Shown one piece after another: positions 25,914-34,683 of a stretch of DNA of 37,566 nt (positions are counted from its first letter, which is position 1; each line of letters begins with the position of its first letter). The stretch is from an uncultured Eubacteriales bacterium (GTDB lineage Bacteria > Bacillota > Clostridia > Lachnospirales > Lachnospiraceae), in NCBI GenBank assembly GCA_900544525.1, contig UQVN01000005.1:1-37566 (forward strand), given 5' to 3'. A program made the translations under genes and the position numbers. The notes below the pieces were generated by a model. The model searched no databases and had not been told where the DNA came from. It was given only the letters and a program-made list of their open reading frames with translations.

Positions 25914-25956
25914 ACAGTTCGGACACAGTTCGGACACAATTACTTGATAGTATATA
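25914..25956 (+). promoter_or_regulatory. Tandem 11-bp repeat and likely promoter of the htrA-type gene
   Basis: ACAGTTCGGAC occurs twice head to tail without a gap (25914-25924 and 25925-25935). TAGTAT (25948-25953) or TATATA (25951-25956) can serve as -10, and no normal -35 box is present where the repeat lies. One-turn repeats over the -35 region are typical of OmpR-family activator sites, as for CssR control of htrA in Bacillus (parallel only). The remaining sequence to the start codon contains a small hairpin (CATCAA/TTGATG, 25985-26000). Confidence 0.55.
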
Positions 25957-26021
25957 AACAAACAAAGGAATGAGTACAAAAAATCATCAAGCAATTGATG
26001 TTTTGAAAGGAGTAAATAATT

Positions 26022-27761
26022 ATGAGTTACGATAATGAAAATAGAGAATTAAATGGAATGGAAATAAATACAACAGCTGGAAATGGCAATGGAGGAAATG
26101 ATACTTATTCTTCCGAAGAAATAGGAAATGGAACGTATCATTTTACACCAGAAGAAATGAGAGCCAATGGAAATAATACTTATTATAGCCAAGGAAGTGA
26201 TTCTATAAACAATGGAAATGAACCAAACTACAATTCTAATGCAACAAGAAATAATGAAGAAGGGGAAATAAGACAGGCGGCAAGTTATTCTTCTTATAAT
26301 AATCAACAAGAAAATCAAAACCAGACTTCTTATCAGCCTTATGAAATGCAACAAAACTATCAACAAGGAAATCAAGATTTCCAATATCAACAGTTTAATG
26401 ACAATGGGGTGATTCCGCCAATGAATAAAAAGAAAAGAACAAAAAAACCGAATACAGGAAAAAAAGTTGGAAAATTTGTAGCTTGTGCAGTGGCTTTTGG
26501 TCTCATTGCAGGTACTGTATTCCAAGGCGTTAACTATGGAACAAGATATTTCTTAGGAGATAACCAGAGTCAGGTACAATTACAGACAACAGGATTTGCG
26601 ACAGGAAATGAAGTGAGCACAAAAGGAACTGTTTCTCAGGTGGCTGATAGCGCTATGCCAGCAATTGTAGCGATTACAAGTACCATAGAATCCATTCAAA
26701 ATGGTTTCTTTGGACAGCAGTATAAAACAGAAGGAACAGGTAGCGGTTCTGGTATTATTATTGCAAAAGATGATGGCAATTTATATATTGCTACTAATAA
26801 CCATGTAATTGAAGATGCGAAGAAAGTACAGGTAACATTCTACCATGATCAAAAAGAAGAAGGTAGTGGAGAAGTCGTAGAGGCAACAATTGTAGGAACG
26901 GATCCAGATTCTGACCTTGCCGTTGTAAAAGTTCCAGTGGCAAATATTAGCTCTGATACCTTATCCAATATTAAAGTGGCATCTCTTGGAGATTCTGATG
27001 AAGTAACGATTGGGCAACAAGTAGTTGCTATTGGTAATGCCCTTGGTTATGGACAGTCTGTAACAAGTGGTTATGTGAGTGCTTTAAATCGTGAAGTACA
27101 ATTAGAAGATAAAACAATGACATTAATGCAGACAGATGCAGCTATTAACCCTGGTAATAGCGGTGGTGCTTTATTAAATATGAATGGGGAAGTTATCGGT
27201 ATTAACTCAGCAAAATATTCCGAAAGCGGTGTAGAAGGTATGGGTTATGCGATTCCTATGGCAACAGCAAAACCAATCCTTGAAGATATTATGAATGAAT
27301 CAACAATTCCAGAAGATAAACAGGCATATCTTGGAATTACAGGTGCTACCATGGATGATCAATATCGCCAATATATGGGAAATAGCGATATTCCATCTGG
27401 TGTCTATGTTGCAACAGTTACAGAAAGCTCTCCAGCAGAAAAAGGTGGTATCTATGCAGGTGACATTATCGTAAAATTCAACGATAGAGATGTTAGCACA
27501 ATGGATGGATTACAGAGTCTTTTATCAAGAAGAGCGGCAGGCGATGAAGTGACAATTGTTGTAAAACGTCAAAATCAGAACGGAACTTACGAGGAAAAAT
27601 CATTACAAGTAACACTTGGTAAGAAAACAGAGTCTGTAAAACAACAACAGGAAAATCAGCAAAGTGACAGCCAACAGCAACAGCAGCAACAACAAGATAG
27701 TAATAGCCGATATAATAATCAATATAATAATAGCGATGATTTTTGGTCATTTTTTAACTAA
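26022..27761 (+). CDS. HtrA/DegP-type membrane-anchored serine protease
   Basis: Trypsin-like quality-control protease acting outside the membrane. A cytoplasmic N-terminal stretch of about 145 residues is rich in Asn, Gln and Gly, followed by KKKRTKK and a membrane segment (about 150-170). The protease domain has NNHVIEDA (H261), DSDLAVVKV (D298) and NPGNSGGALL (S380), so the triad is complete. One PDZ domain (about 440-525) follows, then a glutamine- and asparagine-rich tail ending SDDFWSFFN. AAAGGAG precedes the ATG. The low-complexity N and C ends are longer than in Bacillus HtrA. Confidence 0.93.
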   Translation: MSYDNENRELNGMEINTTAGNGNGGNDTYSSEEIGNGTYHFTPEEMRANGNNTYYSQGSDSINNGNEPNYNSNATRNNEEGEIRQAASYSSYNNQQENQNQTSYQPYEMQQNYQQGNQDFQYQQFNDNGVIPPMNKKKRTKKPNTGKKVGKFVACAVAFGLIAGTVFQGVNYGTRYFLGDNQSQVQLQTTGFATGNEVSTKGTVSQVADSAMPAIVAITSTIESIQNGFFGQQYKTEGTGSGSGIIIAKDDGNLYIATNNHVIEDAKKVQVTFYHDQKEEGSGEVVEATIVGTDPDSDLAVVKVPVANISSDTLSNIKVASLGDSDEVTIGQQVVAIGNALGYGQSVTSGYVSALNREVQLEDKTMTLMQTDAAINPGNSGGALLNMNGEVIGINSAKYSESGVEGMGYAIPMATAKPILEDIMNESTIPEDKQAYLGITGATMDDQYRQYMGNSDIPSGVYVATVTESSPAEKGGIYAGDIIVKFNDRDVSTMDGLQSLLSRRAAGDEVTIVVKRQNQNGTYEEKSLQVTLGKKTESVKQQQENQQSDSQQQQQQQQDSNSRYNNQYNNSDDFWSFFN

Positions 27762-27792
27762 GTGATAAAGAATACGCTTTATGAATTTCTCA

Positions 27793-27835
27793 TCCAAAAA
27801 ATCCACTTCCATGTTGAAGTGGATTTTTTTTGGAT
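27793..27835 (+). terminator. Terminator after the htrA-type gene
   Basis: AAAAAATCCACTTC (27796-27809) pairs with GAAGTGGATTTTTT (27816-27829) around CATGTT and ends in a run of Ts. Outer ATCC/GGAT can extend the stem to 27793 and 27835. Confidence 0.92.
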
Positions 27836-27882
27836 CTACTGTTATGATTATAAAAAAGAATAAAAGAAAAGAGGTGTTTTTG

Positions 27883-28830
27883 GTGACATTACAACAGTTG
27901 CGATATTGTATTGTTGTAGCAGAGAAAGGATCGATCAGTGAGGCAGCAAAAACGCTATTTGTAACACAGCCAAGCGTAACAAGTGCGATTCATGAACTAG
28001 AGATTGAATTTAAAATTACGATTTTTAATCGAACCAATAGAGGGATGATTTTATCACAAGAAGGTGTAGAATTTTTAAGCTATGCAAGACAAGTGGTAGA
28101 GCAAGCAAAACTGATGGAAGAGGCATATTTAAAGAGAGAGGAAAAAAAGAAGCGATTCCAAATATCGGCACAACATTATTCGTTTGTGGCAGAGGCATTT
28201 GCAAATTTAATTCAAGAATGTGGGCTTGAAGATTACGAACTCACATTGCGAGAGACCAAGACGTCTAACATTATTGATGATGTAAAACAGTTACGGAGTG
28301 AAATAGGAGTTCTTTATTTAACTGAGTATAACGAAAAAGTCTTGAATCGATATTTAAAGGAAAACCAATTAAAATTTCAAGAGCTTTTTTTAGCGAAACC
28401 TCATATTTTCGTAGGAGAAAATCATCCTCTTGCAAAGAAGGAAAAAATCCAATTACAAGAACTAGAAGAATATCCATATTTATCTTATGAGCAAGGAGAA
28501 GATAATTCTTTTTATTTTGCAGAAGAGATGTTAAGTAATGTACCGAAAAAGAAAAGCATTCGGGTCAGTGATCGAGCCACTATTTTTAGCCTGATGATTC
28601 GTTTAAATGGCTATACTGTATCCACGGGAATTTTAGGAGATGATATGAAAGCCAGCAATATTATTGCAAAACCTGTGGATTCAAAACAAGTAGTTCGAGT
28701 AGGGATTATTACTCATAAAAAAGCGGTATTAAGTGAGATTGCAAAGAAATATTTAGAAAAACTATACGAACTTCCAATGCTTCATGAAATGGAAGAGCAA
28801 GGGATGATTCAGGAGATGAAAAAGAAGTGA
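27883..28830 (+). CDS. LysR-type transcriptional regulator
   Basis: N-terminal winged helix-turn-helix (TLQQLRYCIVVAEKGSIS, then EAAKTLFVTQPSVTSAIHEL) followed by a LysR effector-binding domain (about residues 90-300). The start is a GTG, six bases after GAGGTG; the frame is open to 27781 but those bases form the previous terminator. Length from this start, 315 residues, is slightly above the usual LysR size. LysR proteins often control an adjacent gene; the neighbour is the aminopeptidase at 28945 in the same direction. The effector is unknown. Confidence 0.9.
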   Translation: MTLQQLRYCIVVAEKGSISEAAKTLFVTQPSVTSAIHELEIEFKITIFNRTNRGMILSQEGVEFLSYARQVVEQAKLMEEAYLKREEKKKRFQISAQHYSFVAEAFANLIQECGLEDYELTLRETKTSNIIDDVKQLRSEIGVLYLTEYNEKVLNRYLKENQLKFQELFLAKPHIFVGENHPLAKKEKIQLQELEEYPYLSYEQGEDNSFYFAEEMLSNVPKKKSIRVSDRATIFSLMIRLNGYTVSTGILGDDMKASNIIAKPVDSKQVVRVGIITHKKAVLSEIAKKYLEKLYELPMLHEMEEQGMIQEMKKK

Positions 28831-28944
28831 TCTTTGAAGGAATCTTTATAGAATGAGAAGAAAAGATAAGAGAATACAAAGTGTTTCATTGCTTAATAAT
28901 CGAGAAAAGAAATAGAAAAAGTATAGGAAGGAAGAGAAGATATT

Positions 28945-30381
28945 ATGATAAAAGAAGATGTATTATATTCGATTTCTATTCATGGAATGGAAATGGGACA
29001 AGAAAAAAATGCCATTCAGTTTTTATGGTATCAAAAAGAAGAAAACACCAAGTGGGAAAAAGAAACACGCTTTTTTGCAGGAGATTATTTAGAGCATTGT
29101 TTCGTGGCCACAGAAGATTTGATGTTAGTTGGAAGTGGGGATAAAGACCTTTCTAATGTGACTACTTTAAAGGAATTTTCTGCAAAATGTGGAAAACTTT
29201 GTAGAAATTATGGAATCAAGACAGCGTTATTTGATGGAGAATTTCTCATAAAAGAGGTGGGGGAAGAAGCCATTGCCACATGGGTAGAAGGATTTTGTCT
29301 TGGTTTTTATGAAGAAGATACATATAAAACAGGAAAAAAAGAGCAAAAATCAGTAGAAGTTCTTATAAAAGGAGTAGAGAATGGTGTATTAGAACAACAA
29401 GTGGCTCTTGGAGAGAATTTATTTGAAGCGGTTGTATTTGCTAGAAAATTAGTGAATGCTCCAGCCAATCGATTAAAACCAGAAGATTTTGCAAAAGAAG
29501 TATGTGAGTTTGCAATGTCAGCAGGGATAGAGACAGAAGTCATTCATGTAGAAGAACTTCGTAAAAAAGGAATGGACGGATTATTGGCTGTTGGAGATAG
29601 CAGTGATAATCCACCATGTTTTGTAATATTGCGATATAAAGGGAATAAAGAAAGCGATGATGTTATTGGGCTTGCAGGAAAAGGTGTTACTTTTGATACC
29701 GGTGGATACTGTCTAAAACCAGCTAATTCTATGGCAGGAAGTCGTGGAGATATGGGTGGAGGAGCTTGCGTAGCAGGAGCTATCTATGCCTTAGCAAAGC
29801 AACGAGCAAAAGTGAATGTAACAGCTGTGATTCCAATGTGTGAAAACCGTATTTCTGGAGGAAGTATGTTAGTTGGCGATGTGATTTCTTCTTATGGTGG
29901 AAAGTCAATTGAAATTGGAAATACCGATGCAGAAGGACGTTTAATTTTAGCAGATGCCGTTGCTTATCTTGTAAAAGATGAAAAAGTGAGCAAAGTATTA
30001 GATGTGGCCACTTTAACAGGAGCGGTTGTGTCCGCCTTGGGATTTAGTATTGCAGGTGTTCTTTGTGATAATGAACAGCTCTTTGAAGAGTTTTTAGAGG
30101 CATCCAAGTGTTCTGGAGAAAAATACTGGAGACTTCCATATGGAGAAGAACATGAAAAGATGATCGAAAGTAAAGTAGCCGATCTTCGCAATATGGGTGG
30201 CCCTGTATGTGGAACAATTACAGCAGGACTATTTATTCGAAGCTTTGTGGAAGGAAAGCCATGGATTCACTTAGATATTGCAGGAACCGCTTGGGTGGAT
30301 ACACCAATTTATGAATATCAAAAACAATATGCAACAGGGTTTGGAGTAGAAACCATTTACTATTGGTTGGCAAAGAAATGA
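28945..30381 (+). CDS. Leucyl aminopeptidase, M17 family
   Basis: Cytosolic two-metal aminopeptidase that releases N-terminal amino acids from peptides. The C-terminal catalytic domain shows GKGVTFDTGGYCLKP (metal-binding lysine and aspartate, about 251-265), the GDMGGGACVAGA region, and the signature NTDAEGRL (about 326-333). Late in the chain is MGGPVCGTITAGLFIRSF and an end that resembles PepA. The N-terminal domain is shorter and less conserved than in E. coli PepA (478 residues in total). GGAAGG precedes the ATG. It overlaps the next gene by 4 bases (ATGA), so they are co-translated. Confidence 0.92.
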   Translation: MIKEDVLYSISIHGMEMGQEKNAIQFLWYQKEENTKWEKETRFFAGDYLEHCFVATEDLMLVGSGDKDLSNVTTLKEFSAKCGKLCRNYGIKTALFDGEFLIKEVGEEAIATWVEGFCLGFYEEDTYKTGKKEQKSVEVLIKGVENGVLEQQVALGENLFEAVVFARKLVNAPANRLKPEDFAKEVCEFAMSAGIETEVIHVEELRKKGMDGLLAVGDSSDNPPCFVILRYKGNKESDDVIGLAGKGVTFDTGGYCLKPANSMAGSRGDMGGGACVAGAIYALAKQRAKVNVTAVIPMCENRISGGSMLVGDVISSYGGKSIEIGNTDAEGRLILADAVAYLVKDEKVSKVLDVATLTGAVVSALGFSIAGVLCDNEQLFEEFLEASKCSGEKYWRLPYGEEHEKMIESKVADLRNMGGPVCGTITAGLFIRSFVEGKPWIHLDIAGTAWVDTPIYEYQKQYATGFGVETIYYWLAKK

Positions 30382-31367
30382 AAAAAAGAGCCATATTTAT
30401 TCGAATTATAAAAATTGCCTTTGGAGGATTTTTGGCTGCTTCTATTGCGAATCTTCTTGGATTAGCTTATAGCACCTCAGCAGGTGTCATTACAATTTTA
30501 AGTATTCAAAATACAAGAAGAGAGACATTGCGGTTAGTAGGAAGAAGGGTAGTTGCCTTCTTCCTTGCCCTTTTGATTGCCTATCTTTGCTTTACCTTTT
30601 TGGGATATGGATTACTAGCGGTAGGGATATTTTTACTTTTGTTTGCTTTTGTTTGTCAAATATTAGAATTACAAGAAGCACTTGTTATGAACACGGTTCT
30701 GATGTTTCATTTTTATGCAGAACAATCCATGAGCGCTCTTTGGATAAAAAATGAATTATTATTGCTTTTTATTGGAACTGGGATCGGGATTTTAATGAAT
30801 AGCTATATGGTAGGAAGTGTAGAGGAAATTCGAAAAGGACAAGAAGAAGTCGAAGAGATGATGCGAGGAATTTTGCATAAAATGTCAGTTACTTTATTAA
30901 AAGAAAGCAAAGAAGGATATGACGCCAATTGCTTTATTGGACTTGGAGAAAAATTAGAACAGTTAGAAAAATATTCCTTTGAACGAAGAGAAAACACCCT
31001 GTTGACCGATAACCGATATTTCATTAAATATGTGGAAATGAGAAAGAGTCAAAAATTTATACTAAAAAGAATTTATGATAATATTCATCATATGGATTTA
31101 GTTGTAAAGCAGGCGTATCAAATATCGGAACTATTAGAAGAGGTGAGCGGTTCTTTACAAGAATATAATAATGGACTTCTTTTGTTAGAGCATGTAGAGA
31201 GTTTATATGATAAAATGCGAGAAGAGCCATTGCCAACGGTGCGAGAGGAATTTGAAAATCGAGCTTTTTTATATCGACTGCTGCATGATTTAGAAGACTT
31301 CTTGCGTTTAAAAATCCAGTTTGTGGATCAATTGACGGAAGAAGAAATTGAGCGATTCTGGAAGTAA
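30378..31367 (+). CDS. Aromatic-acid-exporter-family membrane protein (ArAE_1 type)
   Basis: The N-terminal half has about four hydrophobic segments (about residues 9-155) of the FUSC/aromatic acid exporter type. The motif IANLLGLAYSTSAGVITILSI is split here as LGLAYSTSAGVITIL followed by SIQNTRRET. The soluble C-terminal half contains long helices rich in Glu and Leu (ArAE_1 C-terminal domain). The ATG at 30378 overlaps the aminopeptidase stop as ATGA, implying translational coupling; an in-frame start 15 bases earlier lies inside the aminopeptidase gene. Transported compound unknown. Confidence 0.82.
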   Translation: MKKRAIFIRIIKIAFGGFLAASIANLLGLAYSTSAGVITILSIQNTRRETLRLVGRRVVAFFLALLIAYLCFTFLGYGLLAVGIFLLLFAFVCQILELQEALVMNTVLMFHFYAEQSMSALWIKNELLLLFIGTGIGILMNSYMVGSVEEIRKGQEEVEEMMRGILHKMSVTLLKESKEGYDANCFIGLGEKLEQLEKYSFERRENTLLTDNRYFIKYVEMRKSQKFILKRIYDNIHHMDLVVKQAYQISELLEEVSGSLQEYNNGLLLLEHVESLYDKMREEPLPTVREEFENRAFLYRLLHDLEDFLRLKIQFVDQLTEEEIERFWK

Positions 31368-31394
31368 TAGAAACTTATAATGATTTCAATTGTA

Positions 31395-31444
31395 AAAACA
31401 GGAGATAGTTATAGAATATATGTCTATATCAAATCTCCTGTTTT
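31395..31444. terminator. Bidirectional terminator between converging operons
   Basis: AAAACAGGAGAT (31395-31406) pairs with ATCTCCTGTTTT (31433-31444) and an inner TATAG/CTATA stem. T-rich bases lie on both sides, so it can end the plus-strand aminopeptidase operon and the minus-strand metal operon. Confidence 0.85.
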
Positions 31445-31550
31445 ATTATTTCATGGGAAAGATCTTGTTACATTCATTTATGAAAGTATCCGTTTCCTAT
31501 GAAATAAAAAAGCGCTACTATAAAAATTGAAAAATGAGATTTTAAAAATA

Positions 31551-32672
31551 TTAGGAATTGGCAAAAGTAGATTTGCTCATAAAGTCTTTGGCTTCTTGTT
31601 CGGATAAATCATAGCGATAGAATAGTTTATAAAATTCTTGTGCTTCTTTTACCATATCATAATCAAAGACATCTGGATATAACAAGTTACCAAGCCATTT
31701 TACACCAATAATGCGATTGACTGCTGGTGGTCGATCAATCCAGTTATAAGGGATAGATGGAATTTCATAAAAATGTTTTGTTTGTACTGCTTTTAAATCG
31801 CTCCAAGAATCATCGGTTCCAATGGATTCATAAGCACCATCAGGGGTAAAGAGTAGGACATCTGGATCCCAAAGAAGCATTTGTTCTAATGTGATCTGAT
31901 TTTCTCCTTTTCCGGCATCTGGAATATCAGCAATATTAACAGCTCCAACGAGATCAATTACTTCTGTGTGGAAAGTTCCTTTTGGATTTGCACTTAGACC
32001 ATCTTCGCCTTCTCCATAATAGACGGTTATTTTATCTTCTTCAGCAATTGTAGCAGCTTTTTCTTTTGCATCTTGGATCGTATTATCACAATAAGTAGCT
32101 AAAGTTTCTGCTTCTTCTTCCATATCTAAAAGAGTTCCAAGGGTTCGATAAGCAGTTCCACTATTTTCTAATTGTGCTTCGATAAAAATAACAGGAATTC
32201 CTAACTGTTCTTGTAAGTTATCTAAATCAGTTGCCATGTCATCTTTTATTTCGCCCATGTCAATAATGACTTGAGGATCGGCGGCAATTAAGGCTTCCTT
32301 ATTTAAATCTGCCTTCTTACCGTAAAATGTTCCAAAGACTGGGAGGTTTTTGTATTCATCAGGAAAATAAGCGGACATACTTTCCCCTGGATCACTGCTC
32401 CAGCCAATCATTTTATCTGGAGCCAAGCTGTATAAAATCATTTGTGCTAGGTTGCCAGAGGGAGCGATTTTTGTTATTGTTTTTGGAAGTTCTACTTTAC
32501 GGCCAATGGAGTCTGTAAAAATAGTTGTTTCACTGTCAGAAGTAGTCACTCCTTGTTCTGTACTTGTAGTAGTAGTTTGGGTCGTTGTTCCTTGACTAGA
32601 AGCTCCACAACCAGCAGTCATTAATAAAACTGCAGTTAACATTCCAGCCATCCATTTTTTTGTGTTTCTCAT
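31551..32672 (-). CDS. Metal-oxyanion or metallophore ABC binding lipoprotein
   Basis: Substrate-binding protein of the BtuF/FepB class (PF01497). The lipobox is LLMTAGC (about residues 17-23), then a Thr/Ser/Gln-rich linker. The bi-lobed domain opens with SIGRKVELPKTITKIAPSGN and contains the long hinge helix typical of the class. The ligand-site residues cannot be named by eye. In this operon, with a ModE-type regulator and FmdE, molybdate or tungstate is my preferred substrate, as for MolA of Haemophilus. A siderophore or corrinoid is the alternative. AAGGAAC precedes the ATG; it is the last gene of the operon. Confidence 0.85.
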   Translation of the reverse strand: MRNTKKWMAGMLTAVLLMTAGCGASSQGTTTQTTTTSTEQGVTTSDSETTIFTDSIGRKVELPKTITKIAPSGNLAQMILYSLAPDKMIGWSSDPGESMSAYFPDEYKNLPVFGTFYGKKADLNKEALIAADPQVIIDMGEIKDDMATDLDNLQEQLGIPVIFIEAQLENSGTAYRTLGTLLDMEEEAETLATYCDNTIQDAKEKAATIAEEDKITVYYGEGEDGLSANPKGTFHTEVIDLVGAVNIADIPDAGKGENQITLEQMLLWDPDVLLFTPDGAYESIGTDDSWSDLKAVQTKHFYEIPSIPYNWIDRPPAVNRIIGVKWLGNLLYPDVFDYDMVKEAQEFYKLFYRYDLSEQEAKDFMSKSTFANS

Positions 32673-32697
32673 GTTGTTCCTTCTTTCTTTTTAATTT

Positions 32698-33417
32698 TTA
32701 ATAGTTAGAGTCCTTATGTAAACTAGTCATTTTTCCGCATGAAAAAATAACGGTAGGATTCATCTGTTTTACAATTTTTTTACAAGCAATGCTTTTTTCT
32801 ACTTGAAAACTTTCTAAAGCATCAACTCCAAAGTCAAATAGTTGTGTTGCCATTGGAACACTTGGACCAACCAAAATGATCTTTGCATTTTTGGATAGTT
32901 CTAATAACCTTGGCAAAGTTTTATTGACGAGAGTCACTCCTGTAATGAACACATAATCTTGTTTCGGTAGGAGAAATTCACAAGCAGTATCAGGATAATC
33001 GCCTTCTTGTGGATTTCGTTCTAAAATAATTAAGTTACAAATAGGAGAAAATCGTTTTTCAAGAAAAGGAAAATGTCCGATTACTGCTACATTTTTACCA
33101 GCTACTTCTTTTTGGTAAGCGAGAAAGGCATCTTCTCCTTTTTCATGAATTGGTTGATTATACCAAGCATTAATGGCACAAAGTCCTAAACTAGCTTCAG
33201 CAAAATTCCATGATTTTATGAGTTTGCTGGCTTCTTTTAATGTCATATCGGTCCAGTCTTTTGTTAAAACAGGCGGGCGTGTCATATCAGAAAGGGACAT
33301 GGCAACGCCTGTTCCCACTTCGGATTCTAAATAAGACCATACTTGACCACTGCAGGCGTCAAGTATTTTAATATTTTCTGGAATTCCATTAATCAAAGCG
33401 TCATATAGCTCCCACAT
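32698..33417 (-). CDS. DUF4213/DUF364 protein, putative metal-chelation family
   Basis: 239 residues. The N-terminal part (about 1-80) resembles DUF4213 and the C-terminal Rossmann-like part DUF364 (GKNVAVIGHFPFLEKRF, LERNPQEGDYPDTA, VFITGVTLVNKTLPRLLEL). The family name is putative heavy-metal chelation; a mechanism is not established. Its ATG overlaps the FmdE stop by one base. Co-occurrence with FmdE and a FecCD-type ABC transporter suggests handling of molybdenum or tungsten (inference). Confidence 0.8.
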   Translation of the reverse strand: MWELYDALINGIPENIKILDACSGQVWSYLESEVGTGVAMSLSDMTRPPVLTKDWTDMTLKEASKLIKSWNFAEASLGLCAINAWYNQPIHEKGEDAFLAYQKEVAGKNVAVIGHFPFLEKRFSPICNLIILERNPQEGDYPDTACEFLLPKQDYVFITGVTLVNKTLPRLLELSKNAKIILVGPSVPMATQLFDFGVDALESFQVEKSIACKKIVKQMNPTVIFSCGKMTSLHKDSNY

Positions 33418-33968
33418 TATGATTCCTTCTTTCTATAATAATGTCCTTGATGACAGCCTTTACAGAAAATATGACCATCGATTTCAATATGCCTTCCATC
33501 TAAGATTTCTTCTTTACAGATTTCACAACGTGTAACAACCAAAGGCTTTCCAGGCAAGTCTTCTGGGCGAATGAGAATTTCAACTTCTCTTAGTTCAAAG
33601 AGTTCTTCATCCTTCATGGATTCATAAAATTCAATCATATCCGTATCTTCTGGTGGATAGATATGTTTGGTACGAAGGATTCTAACAGCCTTTTTCGTTT
33701 GTAAATCGAGAAAAGAAGCAGCCGTTTTACCATAATCCATCCATTTTAAACGACGACGGCCAATTTTACAGCCAGTTACTGTTCCAATGGCATCGGCAAG
33801 ACAGCGATCCGTTTCTACATAAACGATTAAGTCACGATAATTTTTTGGATCTTGAATTCCTAAATAGGACAGGGCCATTCGAGCCATGCGGACTCCTAAA
33901 ATCTGACCAGAACAAAGATGACCATGATAGGCAATGGCCTCGGTTAAATCTTCACGAAATGTTCTCAT
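33417..33968 (-). CDS. FmdE-family protein with C-terminal zinc ribbon
   Basis: FmdE domain (about residues 15-140) with the N-terminal signature YHGHLCSGQILGVRMA and a TGCKIGRRRLKWMDYGK segment, then a zinc-ribbon-like tail (CEICKEEI...CKGCHQGH, four cysteines). FmdE was first seen next to tungsten/molybdenum formylmethanofuran dehydrogenase in methanogens, but in bacteria it occurs alone in metal clusters. The protein may bind a metal or its carrier. AAGGAG precedes the ATG; the frame overlaps the preceding methyltransferase gene by 17 bases. Confidence 0.85.
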   Translation of the reverse strand: MRTFREDLTEAIAYHGHLCSGQILGVRMARMALSYLGIQDPKNYRDLIVYVETDRCLADAIGTVTGCKIGRRRLKWMDYGKTAASFLDLQTKKAVRILRTKHIYPPEDTDMIEFYESMKDEELFELREVEILIRPEDLPGKPLVVTRCEICKEEILDGRHIEIDGHIFCKGCHQGHYYRKKES

Positions 33969-34683
33969 AAGTGTGTTTCTCCTTTTCTATAATAAAAATT
34001 CCAATTTCTTTTTGGTTTGGTAAATAAAATCCATGGGCGGTCTGTTGTAAAGTTATATTGAGAAATTTTTCCTGTTCTTTTCTTGTACAATGAGGATAGT
34101 AATGGGTTAAGAAGTCAATAGCATCTTCGTAACTAGAAAAAGGTTGTCCAAATTCCGATGTTACCGATTCAAAATGATAAGGGATGGAATGTTCCTCTAA
34201 AAAATGAGCGAATTCTTTGGCATAAACTTTTTCACGAAGAGGATTGGTATTCGTCGGTGATAATTGACTTGCTTTTTCTCCATTTACAATATAAATAAAT
34301 TTCTTTTTACAAAAATTATAAAATTCATAAAAATGCTTGATATCTCTGATATTACCAAAGAAGCTCATTAAAACAATATCAACAGGAGATGTGGATAAAT
34401 AGTCTTTATAATCCGAAAAAATAGGGACAATGTTTGTTGGTGAATTAATCAATCTATTTGTTAAAAAAGAAAAGGCTAGCGGATCCGTATCAATCGCTTT
34501 TATTGTTTTTACATAAGGAGCGATCGAAAAATCAAGATAGCCAAGTCCACATCCTAAGTCACAGACAATATCTTCTTTTGTCAGATGAGTTGTAAGTCGT
34601 TTTGCGATTTCTTGATGAAACGAACAAGCCTCTGCAGCTTGTGCATACCATCGAATACTATTGTTAGTCCAATGAAAGCTCAT
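33952..34683 (-). CDS. Class I SAM-dependent methyltransferase
   Basis: 243 residues with motif I DLGCGLGYLDFS (about 44-55), motif II around IKAIDTDPLA and a motif-IV-like VDIVLMSFFGNI. Its substrate is unknown; in this operon a metal-chelating small molecule or pterin-like compound is a guess. GGAGG at 6 bases before the ATG at 34683 fixes the start; the frame is open 27 bases further. It overlaps the ATPase gene by 4 bases (ATGA) and precedes FmdE. Confidence 0.85.
   Translation of the reverse strand: MSFHWTNNSIRWYAQAAEACSFHQEIAKRLTTHLTKEDIVCDLGCGLGYLDFSIAPYVKTIKAIDTDPLAFSFLTNRLINSPTNIVPIFSDYKDYLSTSPVDIVLMSFFGNIRDIKHFYEFYNFCKKKFIYIVNGEKASQLSPTNTNPLREKVYAKEFAHFLEEHSIPYHFESVTSEFGQPFSSYEDAIDFLTHYYPHCTRKEQEKFLNITLQQTAHGFYLPNQKEIGIFIIEKEKHTYENIS

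Noticed and set aside
27642..27715. CAA/CAG-rich tract as an intergenic tandem repeat
   Set aside because: It lies within the htrA-type gene and encodes its glutamine-rich tail.
28881..29144. Open frame overlapping the start of the aminopeptidase gene
   Set aside because: It is in another frame of the real M17 gene, and is rich in Arg, Lys and Cys with no ribosome site.
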